DNA of 5,819 nucleotides from an uncultured Neisseria sp. (GTDB lineage: Bacteria; Pseudomonadota; Gammaproteobacteria; Burkholderiales; Neisseriaceae). The position numbers and the translations under genes are program-made. The notes under the pieces were generated by a model. That model made no database searches, was not told where the DNA came from, and was given only the letters and a program-made list of their open reading frames with translations. Where the stretch lies: NCBI GenBank assembly GCA_927911515.1, contig CAKMQH010000206.1, forward strand, positions 1-5,819, in the 5' to 3' direction. The number at the start of each line of letters is the position of its first letter. Position 1 is the first letter of the stretch. This document shows, piece after piece, positions 1 to 5,809 of this stretch.

Positions 1-149
1 AGTGGATTAACAAAAATCAGGACAAGGCAACGAAGCCGCAGACATTACAAATAGTACGGAACCGATTCACTGGTGCTTCAGCACCTTAGAGAATCGTCTC
101 TTTGAGCTAAGGCGAGGCAACGCCGTACTGGTTTAAAGTTAATCCACTA
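1..149 (-). mobile_element. Correia repeat-enclosed element (CREE), left copy, cut by window edge
   Basis: A small non-autonomous MITE-like element of Neisseria. It begins with AGTGGATTAACAAAAATCAG and ends with GTTAATCCACTA, the inverted terminal repeats of the family. The outermost TAT of the left end lies beyond the window. Inside is the small hairpin GGTGC-TTCA-GCACC (72-85). By hand alignment it is about 94% identical to the reverse complement of the element at 5654-5809, with roughly nine differences including four single-base indels. The right terminus reads CCACTAAA instead of CCACTATA, so the usual terminal TA is decayed and no -10 box forms there. Strand is given relative to the right copy, called plus. 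Members of this family are known to carry promoters at their ends and to be cut by RNase III when transcribed. Confidence 0.95.
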
Positions 150-347
150 AACTTTTACTTGAAGCCGTGTTTGCCGCTACCTTCTGATGATGGAGCGACT
201 TGTTGACGAGTGACGATAGGGTGGTTACGGTGAGGGTAGGGTCAGCAGGTATAGGGATGTGACGGACGGGAAGAGGGCGGGTAAAATAGGAATGTTGCAG
301 AATAAATACACAAAGAGATAGTAAACCAGGAAATCGTTAAGTATCGT
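150..347. other. G-rich non-coding stretch between the CREE and the comE promoter
   Basis: I find no gene here on either strand. The plus strand from 219 to 281 is unusually G-rich and holds seven GGG tracts (starting at 219, 234, 239, 254, 268, 275 and 279). The minus strand is free of stops from about 334 to 142 but has no ATG, GTG or TTG start in frame with a ribosome binding site, so I do not call it a gene. It may be untranslated spacer or a decayed remnant. No tRNA or rRNA segment is recognisable. Neisserial comE copies are known to lie near rRNA operons, so an rRNA operon to the left of the window is possible but not seen. Confidence 0.6.
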
Positions 348-376
348 TTGAACGGAAACGGTAAGACGGATATGAT
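348..376 (+). promoter_or_regulatory. Probable sigma70 promoter of comE
   Basis: TTGAAC (348-353) and TATGAT (371-376) are separated by exactly 17 bases; they match the consensus boxes at 4/6 and 5/6 positions. Transcription would start near 383, giving a leader of about 65 bases before comE. This is a sequence match only. Confidence 0.65.
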
Positions 377-389
377 AGCCAACTATTTT

Positions 390-414
390 ACGGTGCCGAA
401 CACATAGGCACCGT
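390..414 (+). promoter_or_regulatory. Perfect hairpin in the comE leader
   Basis: ACGGTGCC (390-397) and GGCACCGT (407-414) form a perfect 8-bp stem around a 9-base loop. It starts only a few bases after the predicted transcription start and ends 21 bases before the comE ribosome binding site. The following bases (CTGCTTTCAC) have no strong T-run, so it is a poor terminator; a 5'-end stabilising or regulatory hairpin fits better. The function is inferred. Confidence 0.5.
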
Positions 415-447
415 CTGCTTTCACAAACAAACTATGGAGAACCGCTC

Positions 448-738
448 ATGAAAAAATTCCTCTTTGCCGCGCTGTCCCTGCTGACCGCTTCGCTGTCGCT
501 GGCCGCCGTGAACATCAATACCGCCTCCCCGTCAGAATTGGAAGCACTGCCCGGTATCGGCCCTGCCAAAGCCAAAGCCATCGTGGACTACCGTCAGCAG
601 CATGGTGCCTTCAAATCGGTGGAGGAGTTGAAAAACGTCAAAGGTATCGGTGAGGGCATCTTCTCCAAACTGAAGGCGGAAGCAACCGTCGCGCCGGCCG
701 CACCGGCTAAAACCGCCGTGCCTGCCGCTAAGAAATAA
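448..738 (+). CDS. comE: ComE (ComEA family) periplasmic DNA-binding competence protein
   Basis: This 96-residue protein matches neisserial ComE. Residues 1-19 or 20 form a Sec signal peptide (MKKFLFAALSLL... ending ...SLSLA), so the mature protein is periplasmic. The rest carries two helix-hairpin-helix motifs: LEALPGIGPAKAKAI (31-45) and LKNVKGIGEGIFSKL (61-75), each with the GIG turn that contacts the DNA backbone without sequence specificity. The tail (80-96) is Ala/Pro-rich and ends in KK. Members of this family bind DNA entering through the type IV pilus/PilQ pore and help pull it into the periplasm for transformation. In the gonococcus several near-identical copies exist close to rRNA operons, so this may be one of a set. 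The ATG start has GGAGA seven bases upstream (436-440). It has its own promoter and faces hslO. Intact and of normal length. Confidence 0.95.
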   Translation: MKKFLFAALSLLTASLSLAAVNINTASPSELEALPGIGPAKAKAIVDYRQQHGAFKSVEELKNVKGIGEGIFSKLKAEATVAPAAPAKTAVPAAKK

Positions 739-788
739 GTTTGATGCCGCATTCCCGAATGGGAGTGTGCGCAACAGACGGCTTATCA

Positions 789-827
789 AAAGGCCGTCCG
801 AACCCCTCGAGGATTCGGGCGGCCTTT
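789..827. terminator. Bidirectional terminator hairpin made of degenerate inverted DUS
   Basis: AAAGGCCGTCCGAA (789-802) pairs with TTCGGGCGGCCTTT (814-827) through 14 bp with a single G-T wobble and an 11-base loop. Each arm is a decayed DUS (one and two mismatches from AGGCCGTCTGAA). Inverted DUS pairs commonly serve as terminators in Neisseria. The stem is followed by TTTG on the plus strand and TTTTG on the minus strand, so it could stop both comE (ends 738) and, 155 bases downstream, hslO. Confidence 0.8.
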
Positions 828-919
828 GTGTTGACGGGTATGACGTCATATCTGTCCCGCTTCATTCACCGTCAGAACGGGATAGACGGTGGCATCTAGA
901 GGGGTTGGGGAGGAAGAAT

Positions 920-931
920 AGGTCGTCTGAA
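920..931 (+). other. DNA uptake sequence AGGTCGTCTGAA
   Basis: Exact 12-base match to the mucosa-type DUS dialect, in the space between the comE terminator and the end of hslO. Such sites mark DNA for preferential uptake through the minor pilin ComP. No inverted partner lies next to it, so it is not a terminator. Confidence 0.85.
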
Positions 932-981
932 AAGGTAGCGGGCTTGTGGGTAGCCTTGCTGTGCGCAGCGAATGAAACCGA

Positions 982-1887
982 TTACTGGAAACGGTCGCCT
1001 TCTTTGCGGAATATGCCGACTACCTCCGCGCCAAAGAGCGCGTTAACGTCCGTTTCGTCAAAGACATATTTGGTGTGGCAAAAGTCGCAATCGATTTGGA
1101 TGCTGCCTTGTTCGGCAACTATTCCGCCAACTTCTTCTCCGCCTAACATAAGCAGCATATCGCTGACTTTGCCGTGCGAGCAGGTGCAGGCAAATTCGAT
1201 GCTTTCGGGATCGAAAACTCGTGGAGGAGTTTCATGATAGAGACGATAGAGAACGTGTTGTGCGTCTAGGGTGGTTAGTTCTTCCGGTGTTAACGTTTGG
1301 GTCAGTGTGCTGATAAGCTCCCATGATGCCGCGTCGAGTTCTTCTTCGGGCAGACGTTGTACTAACAATCCTCCGCTGACATGATCGGAGGCGGCGAGGG
1401 TAATATAGGTGTCAAGCTGCTCGGAACGTTTTATATAGTTCATCAGCATTTGGGCGATGTCGTCGCCTTCAAGCGGGACAACGCCTTGCCATGGTTCGGC
1501 ATCTTTGGGTTGATGCGTGAGTACGAAAACGCTGTTGCTGCCCAAAAGGTCGGTCAGGCTTTCGTCGTCACGGATGTCTGCGGTTTCATCCCAGCGGGCG
1601 GTAGCGCGAACGGTGTTGTCGGACGTGGCTTCGACCACAAGCATTTTCAGACGACCTTGTCCCTGTACTTGGACAATGAGCGTACCTTCGTTTTTAAGGT
1701 TGCTGGAGAGAAGCGCGCCCGCCGCGAGGAGTTCGCCTAAAGCACGGCGGATGGCGGCAGGGTAGTGTTTTTGTTCAACGATGTGTTCCCACACATTTTC
1801 AAGGCGGACGTGCAGACCGCGTACAGGCATATCGTCAAAGATGAAACGCGTGCGGATATCGGCGTGGTTGATGTCGGTTTGCGGCAT
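982..1887 (-). CDS. hslO: Hsp33 redox-regulated molecular chaperone
   Basis: This 301-residue protein is Hsp33, a cytoplasmic holdase activated by oxidative stress, especially bleach-type oxidants combined with heat. The N-terminal substrate-binding domain (about 1-180) includes FDDMPVRGLHVRL (17-29), a family signature, and the SSNLKNEGTLIVQVQG region (61-76). The C-terminal redox switch has the zinc-binding cysteines C234 and C236 (CTC) and C267 and C270 (CDFC), all four present, so the sensor looks functional. In the reduced state they hold zinc; oxidation forms disulfides, releases zinc and exposes the binding surface. Length is normal. The ATG start is preceded by AGAGGAA (1897-1891 on the minus strand). 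It diverges from recC across 113 bases and converges with comE. An exact DUS lies inside at 1646-1657. Confidence 0.97.
   Translation of the reverse strand: MPQTDINHADIRTRFIFDDMPVRGLHVRLENVWEHIVEQKHYPAAIRRALGELLAAGALLSSNLKNEGTLIVQVQGQGRLKMLVVEATSDNTVRATARWDETADIRDDESLTDLLGSNSVFVLTHQPKDAEPWQGVVPLEGDDIAQMLMNYIKRSEQLDTYITLAASDHVSGGLLVQRLPEEELDAASWELISTLTQTLTPEELTTLDAQHVLYRLYHETPPRVFDPESIEFACTCSHGKVSDMLLMLGGEEVGGIVAEQGSIQIDCDFCHTKYVFDETDVNALFGAEVVGIFRKEGDRFQ
1646..1657 (-). other. DNA uptake sequence AGGTCGTCTGAA inside hslO
   Basis: Exact match on the minus strand (TTCAGACGACCT on plus). It lies within the hslO coding region, in the part encoding VVEATSDN-QGQGRLKML. Function as above: a transformation uptake tag. 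Confidence 0.85.
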
Positions 1888-1921
1888 AAATTCCTCTGTT
1901 TTTCTGAATGATGGGTTGACG

Positions 1922-1951
1922 GCTATATGGTTGCGCTTGCAGAGAAATCAA
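1922..1951 (-). promoter_or_regulatory. Possible hslO promoter
   Basis: On the minus strand, TTGATT (951-946 in the 1900s, i.e. 1951-1946) is followed after 18 bases by TATAGC (1927-1922). Each box matches the consensus at 4/6. It lies 35 bases upstream of the hslO start. A weak match that I offer as the best candidate only; a heat-shock promoter is not evident. Confidence 0.3.
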
Positions 1952-1964
1952 GGGACTTTATAAT
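1937..1964 (+). promoter_or_regulatory. Probable recC promoter with a perfect -10 box
   Basis: TATAAT at 1959-1964 is a perfect -10 box; TTGCAG (1937-1942) stands 16 bases upstream and matches the -35 at 3/6. Transcription would start near 1971, leaving about 30 bases before the recC ATG. It overlaps the candidate hslO promoter on the other strand. Confidence 0.55.
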
Positions 1965-2310
1965 CTGTCCTGCCTTCTTAACATTTTGCTCTTAATCGCC
2001 ATGTTCTACCTCTACCAATCCAACCGCCTCGAATCATTAGCCGCCCTGTTTGCCGAAATCCAAAGGGTCAGACCGCTTGAGTCTGCTTTGGCGGCGGAAC
2101 AGATTGTGGTGCAGAGTCAGGGGATGCGGCGTTATTTGAGTGTTTATCTGGCGCGCGAACTGGGGGTGGCGGCGAATTTGCAATTCAGCCTGCCGGCGGG
2201 TTTGACGTGGCAGTTGATGCAGAAGCTGATTCCCGATATTCCCGCGCTCAGTCCGTTTTCGCCGGAGGTGATGCGCTGGCGGCTTTGGGATTTGTTCCAT
2301 AGTGAGTATT

Positions 2311-2322
2311 TTCAGACGACCT
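2311..2322 (-). other. DNA uptake sequence AGGTCGTCTGAA in recC 5' part
   Basis: Exact match on the minus strand, inside the recC N-terminal coding region and about 70 bases before the frameshift. Confidence 0.85.
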
Positions 2323-2389
2323 CTGAATTTGAAAACGTCCGCTCTATTTTGCAAAGCTATTTGGGCAGCGGCGAGTCGGCGGATTATCA

Positions 2390-5218
2390 GTGGCGGGGCA
2401 GTTGGCGGATATTTTCGACCAGTATCTGGTGTACCGACCGCAGTGGATTGATGCCTGGCAGGAAGGCAAACTTCTGGAGCTGGGCGACGACGAAGTCTGG
2501 CAGGCGCAGCTTTGGCGCTATTTGGACGACGGCAACCAATCCGCGCCGCACCGTGTGGCGCTGTGGGAAAAGCTGCTGTCGTCTTTGGATAAGGCGCACC
2601 TACCCGAACGGTTTTTCGTGTTCGGCATTTCGACGATGGCGCCGATGTATTTGCAGCTTTTGCAGAAAATTTCGGAACATTGCGATGTGTTTGTGTTCGC
2701 GCTCAATCCGAGCGATCAGTATTGGGGCAATGTGATTGAGGCGGCGCAGCTTTTGAAGGGCGGCGACGATGCGGATTTGTCGCAGACGGGGCATCCGTTG
2801 TTGGCATCGTTGGGCAAGCAGGGGCGTGATTTTTTTGATTTTCTGACGGAAATCGGCTTGGAGGAGCAGCCTGTGTTTGAAGAAGTTTCAGACGACACGC
2901 TGCTGCACTGCCTGCAAAACGATATTCAAAACCTGCGTATGCCGTCTGAACACAGCCGCGCGGATTTGTTGGATGACGGCTCCGTCCGTATCGTGTCGGC
3001 ACACAGCCCCCTGCGCGAATTGCAGATTTTGAAAGACAAGCTGTTGCGGATTCTGCACGAACATCCCGACTGGCAGCCGCACGATATTGCCGTTTTGACG
3101 CCGAACATCGAACCGTACAGCCCGTTTATCGAGGCGGTGTTCGGGCAGGCACAGGGCGGGGCGCAGGCTTTGCCGTATTCGGTGTCGGACGTGAAACTCA
3201 GCCGCCGCCAGCCGCTGCTTTACGCGCTGGAGCAGACGCTGGATTTGCTGGAAAGCCGGTTTGAAGTCGATAAAGTGCTGCCGCTGTTGGAAAGCGGTTT
3301 GGTGCTGCGCCGTTTCGGGCTGACGGCGGACGATTTGCCGCTGCTGCACGACACCATTGCCGAATTGAACGTGCATTGGGGTTTGGACGGAACGATGCGC
3401 GGCGCGGCGGACAATCTGTTCACCTGGCAGCAGGCGTTGGAACGCATCGTGTTGGGTTGGATGCTGCCCGACGACGGCAGCTCACTCTGGCAAAACGTCA
3501 GCGCGTGGCATGGCGATGTCAACCGCCTTGATGTGTTCGGCCGCTTTGCCGCCTTCATCCGCACGCTGTCCCGCCTCGCCGCCGAGTGGCGCAAACCCGC
3601 AGCGGCGGAAGAATGGACGGAACGCTGCCGCGATTTGGTGCAGTCATTGTTCCTGCCCGACGCCGACGACCAATACGCCTTGCAGCAGTTTGAGCAGGCG
3701 TTGGCAAAATGGCAGGAAGAAACCGAGTTGGCAGGCTTTCGCGGTACTTTGCCGCAACACACCGTCATCCGCCACATCCGCCGCTTCTTGGGCAGCGAAA
3801 GCCAAACAGGATTCCTGCGCGGCGGCATCACCTTTTGCAGCATGGTACCGATGCGGAGCCTGCCGTTTAAAGTCATCTGCCTATTGGGGCTGAACGACGG
3901 CGATTTCCCGCGCAACACCAAAGCCGCCGTGTTTGACCTGATTGCCAAACACCCGCAAAAAGGCGACCGCGCCCGCCGCGACGACGACCGCTACCTCTTC
4001 CTCGAAGCCATCATCAGCGCGCGCGACATCCTTTATCTCTCCTACGTCGGCCGCAGCATCCGCAACGACGACGAACTCGCCCCATCCGCCCTCGTCAGCG
4101 AACTCATCGACACCGTCGCCGCCATGACCGGACGGCGCAGCAAAGAGCTGGCGGAACACTGGGTCGAGCAACATCCCCTGCAACCGTTCTCCCACCGCTA
4201 TTTCATCGCAGACAACATTTCAGACGACCTCTTCAGCACGCGGCAAGACTACGCCGAAGCCCTCAACCGCCCGCGCGAACAGGCGCGTCCGTTTTTCAGC
4301 GAAGCCCTCGAAGAAAACAGCCCCGCACCGACCGTCTGGCAGGACGACTTTATCCGCTTCTGGAAAAATCCCGTCAAAGCATGGCTGCAACAAACCCTAG
4401 GCTGGCGCGAACCCTACCGCGACGAAGCATGGGAATCCGCCGAACCCTTTGAGCCGCAACGCGCCGACAAAATTGCCGCCGCCTATCTCGACGCCCGCCG
4501 CCACAACCAAGACTTTCAAGAAACCGCCGTCCGCCTCGACGCCGAAAGCCTGTTGCCCGCCGGCGAATTGGGTAAATTGTGGCAGCAGAATTTCCAAGCC
4601 GCCGCCAAACGCATAGACGGCGAATTGCTGCAAAGCCCCAAACTGCCGCCCTTCGCCTACGAAATCCAGTTCGACGGGCAAACCCTGCAAGGCAGCCTCG
4701 GCAACCTGTACCAATGCGGCCAAGTGTTCTACCTCGACCGCAAACCCAACGCCCCGCAGCGCATCGCCCTCTTGCTCGAACATTTAATCTTTTGCTCGGT
4801 AGAGTCGGCAGTAGGGTCGTCTGAAACCGAAACCCGCCAAACCCATATCGTTCAGCCCGAAGAAACAATGATTTATCCCGAAATATCCAGCAGCCACGCG
4901 CAACAAATGCTGCAAAAATGGCTGACGTTCTTCAACCTCGGACAAACGCGCCCGCTGCCTTTCTTCGCCAAAACCAGCCTCGCCACCGCCGAAGCCTACG
5001 GCAAAAAACAGAGCTGGGAAGATGCCCTGAACAAAGCCAAGGAAAGCTATCACGGCAACAAAGTCAGCAAAGGGCAAAAAGACTATACCGAAGTCGCCCT
5101 AGTGTTCGGCAACGAAGACACCGAGCCGGCGGAAGGAGCGTTGTTCCAAAGATTGGTGGAAGAGCTGTTGATACCGCTGCTGGAAGCGGTCAAGGAAGAA
5201 TCGTCCGATGCGGCATAG
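2390..5218 (+). CDS. recC: RecC, main open frame after the frameshift (942 codons)
   Basis: This uninterrupted frame holds about 88% of RecC. Numbering is for the restored protein. DIFDQYLVYRP follows directly after the break. Next come FFVFGISTMAPMYLQLLQ and FALNPSDQYWGN, part of the inactive helicase-like fold, then VSAHSPLRELQILKDKLL and NIEPYSPFIEAVFG. The most conserved block is GITFCSMVPMRSLPFK (from residue 609) through LGLNDGDFPR, and GDRARRDDDRYLFLEA (655-670) followed by SYVGRSI; both match E. coli RecC almost word for word. The C-terminal third corresponds to the nuclease-like domain that contacts RecB and RecD. The apparent GTG start at 2390 is simply where the frame becomes readable and has no ribosome binding site, so the fragment alone is unlikely to be expressed or to bind DNA ends properly. 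The next gene starts 48 bases after the stop with no terminator between. Confidence 0.9.
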   Translation: MAGQLADIFDQYLVYRPQWIDAWQEGKLLELGDDEVWQAQLWRYLDDGNQSAPHRVALWEKLLSSLDKAHLPERFFVFGISTMAPMYLQLLQKISEHCDVFVFALNPSDQYWGNVIEAAQLLKGGDDADLSQTGHPLLASLGKQGRDFFDFLTEIGLEEQPVFEEVSDDTLLHCLQNDIQNLRMPSEHSRADLLDDGSVRIVSAHSPLRELQILKDKLLRILHEHPDWQPHDIAVLTPNIEPYSPFIEAVFGQAQGGAQALPYSVSDVKLSRRQPLLYALEQTLDLLESRFEVDKVLPLLESGLVLRRFGLTADDLPLLHDTIAELNVHWGLDGTMRGAADNLFTWQQALERIVLGWMLPDDGSSLWQNVSAWHGDVNRLDVFGRFAAFIRTLSRLAAEWRKPAAAEEWTERCRDLVQSLFLPDADDQYALQQFEQALAKWQEETELAGFRGTLPQHTVIRHIRRFLGSESQTGFLRGGITFCSMVPMRSLPFKVICLLGLNDGDFPRNTKAAVFDLIAKHPQKGDRARRDDDRYLFLEAIISARDILYLSYVGRSIRNDDELAPSALVSELIDTVAAMTGRRSKELAEHWVEQHPLQPFSHRYFIADNISDDLFSTRQDYAEALNRPREQARPFFSEALEENSPAPTVWQDDFIRFWKNPVKAWLQQTLGWREPYRDEAWESAEPFEPQRADKIAAAYLDARRHNQDFQETAVRLDAESLLPAGELGKLWQQNFQAAAKRIDGELLQSPKLPPFAYEIQFDGQTLQGSLGNLYQCGQVFYLDRKPNAPQRIALLLEHLIFCSVESAVGSSETETRQTHIVQPEETMIYPEISSSHAQQMLQKWLTFFNLGQTRPLPFFAKTSLATAEAYGKKQSWEDALNKAKESYHGNKVSKGQKDYTEVALVFGNEDTEPAEGALFQRLVEELLIPLLEAVKEESSDAA
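2887..2898 (-). other. Near-match DUS in recC
   Basis: The minus strand reads GTGTCGTCTGAA, with the ten-base core GTCGTCTGAA intact but the two leading bases changed. It is inverted relative to the DUS at 2939, 40 bases away. Confidence 0.6.
2939..2950 (+). other. DNA uptake sequence of the meningococcal type, ATGCCGTCTGAA
   Basis: Exact match to the AT-DUS used by N. meningitidis and N. gonorrhoeae, unlike the AGGTCGTCTGAA copies elsewhere in this window. In frame it encodes MPSE of RecC. Confidence 0.85.
4219..4230 (-). other. DNA uptake sequence AGGTCGTCTGAA in recC 3' part
   Basis: Exact match on the minus strand (TTCAGACGACCT on plus), in the segment encoding NISDDLFS of RecC. Confidence 0.85.
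4814..4825 (+). other. DUS with one mismatch in recC
   Basis: GGGTCGTCTGAA, differing from the mucosa-type DUS only at the first base. It encodes part of AVGSSETE, a low-complexity, poorly conserved stretch of RecC, where a DUS is easily tolerated. Confidence 0.7.
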
Positions 5219-5235
5219 AAGCCGAAAATCGGAAG

Positions 5236-5247
5236 AGGTCGTCTGAA
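5236..5247 (+). other. DNA uptake sequence AGGTCGTCTGAA between recC and the next gene
   Basis: Exact match in the 48-base gap after recC. It has no inverted partner, so it does not form a terminator and leaves read-through from recC possible. Confidence 0.85.
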
Positions 5248-5266
5248 AACGCAAACGGAGCAAATC

Positions 5267-5632
5267 ATGTTGAAACATTTCATTGCGATTGCTGTCGCCG
5301 TTTTATTGAGCCAAACGGCGTACAGCCAAACCAAACCGAGACCAGCCATGTACACCGACTACACTGCCATCGTTGAAGACAAATGCGCTATCCTTTTGGA
5401 CGGCGGCAGCATGATGCTTACCGTGCGCAATGCGGCTGGTAAGGAAACGGTTTACTTTATCAACCGTGGTTTTGATGTCAAAAATACGCCTAAGTACAAC
5501 CAAGTCCTTGATGATAAAGGACATAAACTAAGCGACAGCGAGAAACAGCAGTTGTTTGCACATCTGAAGACTTTAAAAACAAGGTGTAGCAGCGAGGACT
5601 GCGCCGAGTTTGTGGATTCGTTTGTCAGGTAA
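5267..5632 (+). CDS. Small secreted protein of unknown function
   Basis: I do not recognise this 121-residue protein. Residues 1-20 look like a Sec signal peptide (MLKHFIAIAVAVLLSQTAYS), with likely cleavage near residues 18-21 and no lipobox cysteine, so the mature product of about 100 residues is probably periplasmic. It has three cysteines (C40, C107, C112); C107 and C112 lie in a CSSEDC segment near the C-terminus and could form a disulfide. A central hydrophobic, beta-prone part (LLDGGSMMLTVRNA, VYFINRGF) precedes a charged helical part (SDSEKQQLFAHLKTLK). The ATG is supported by GGAG at 5257-5260, six bases upstream. It starts 48 bases after recC, with no terminator and no clear promoter of its own, so it may be cotranscribed with recC. 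The right-hand CREE begins 21 bases after its stop. Confidence 0.85.
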   Translation: MLKHFIAIAVAVLLSQTAYSQTKPRPAMYTDYTAIVEDKCAILLDGGSMMLTVRNAAGKETVYFINRGFDVKNTPKYNQVLDDKGHKLSDSEKQQLFAHLKTLKTRCSSEDCAEFVDSFVR

Positions 5633-5653
5633 GCCGCATATCGTTTCGGATGT

Positions 5654-5809
5654 TATAGTGGATTAACTTTAAACCAGTACGGCGTTGCCTCGCCTTGGCT
5701 CAAAGAGAACGATTCTCTAAGGTGCTGAAGCACCAAGTGAATCGGCTTCCGTACTATTTGTACTGTCTGCGGCTTCGTCGCCTTGTCCTGATTAATTTAA
5801 TCCACTATA
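5654..5809 (+). mobile_element. Correia repeat-enclosed element (CREE), right copy, full length
   Basis: A 156-bp element bounded by TATAGTGGATTAA at the left and TTAATCCACTATA at the right, both with the TA that the family duplicates on insertion. This is the length of the complete CREE class, not the roughly 105-bp internally deleted class. The centre holds the hairpin GGTGC-TGAA-GCACC (5721-5734) within a longer imperfect palindrome running from GATTC to GAATC. It lies in the opposite orientation to the element at 1-149. Inserted just after the small secreted gene, it would form the 3' end of that transcript, where its folded repeats could act as a terminator or an RNase III target. Confidence 0.97.

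Larger units (their letters stand above)
2001..5218 (+). pseudogene. recC: RecC subunit of RecBCD (exonuclease V), frameshifted
   Basis: RecC is the large subunit of the helicase-nuclease that processes double-strand breaks and recognises Chi; RecB and RecD are not in this window. The gene is split. The first 130 codons (2001-2390) hold the RecC N-terminus: SNRLESLAALF near the start and EQIVVQSQGMRRYL (33-46). That frame then reads out of register to a stop at 2735. The rest of RecC (DIFDQYLVYRPQWIDAW onward) is in another frame from 2390. Restoring one base at about 2390 gives a continuous protein of 1072 residues, close to the roughly 1120 of E. coli RecC. Start chosen at ATG 2001, because it aligns with the E. 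coli start (MLRVYHSNRL) better than the in-frame TTG at 1986. No strong ribosome binding site is visible. I see no other disruption. The cause may be a real mutation or a sequencing error. Confidence 0.92.

Noticed and set aside
142..334. Stop-free minus-strand frame of about 65 codons upstream of comE
   Set aside because: No ATG, GTG or TTG start with a ribosome binding site, it runs into the CREE terminus, and the Pro/Thr/Leu-rich product simply reflects the C-rich strand.
867..891. CACCGTC/GACGGTG inverted repeat as hslO terminator
   Set aside because: The stem is only 7 bp with an 11-base loop and no T-run on either strand; the stronger hairpin at 789-827 is a better candidate.
767..1237. 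Plus-strand open frame of 156 codons across the comE-hslO gap
   Set aside because: It spans the terminator hairpin and overlaps the conserved zinc domain of hslO on the other strand; composition is not protein-like.
1381..1740. Plus-strand open frame of 119 codons opposite hslO
   Set aside because: It is antisense to a fully conserved Hsp33 gene, has no ribosome binding site and resembles no family.
2333..2410. Programmed -1 frameshift joining the two recC frames
   Set aside because: No X-XXY-YYZ slippery heptamer or following strong stem is visible in the overlap near the homology switch; a one-base loss explains the data better.
2391..2735. Tail of the first recC frame after the break, as a real alternative C-terminus
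   Set aside because: The residues (Arg/Trp/Cys-rich) show no RecC similarity, while the other frame continues RecC exactly; it is out-of-register reading.
3220..3948. Minus-strand open frame of 242 codons inside recC
   Set aside because: Antisense to highly conserved RecC sequence; Ser/Arg/Asn-rich product typical of a shadow of a GC-rich gene.
4374..4868. Minus-strand open frame of 164 codons inside recC
   Set aside because: Arg/Gly-rich shadow product with no start signal, opposite the RecC C-terminal region.
5652..5680. Leftward promoter at the inner end of the right CREE
   Set aside because: TATAAC could serve as -10, but the bases 17 upstream (GTACTG) do not resemble a -35 box.
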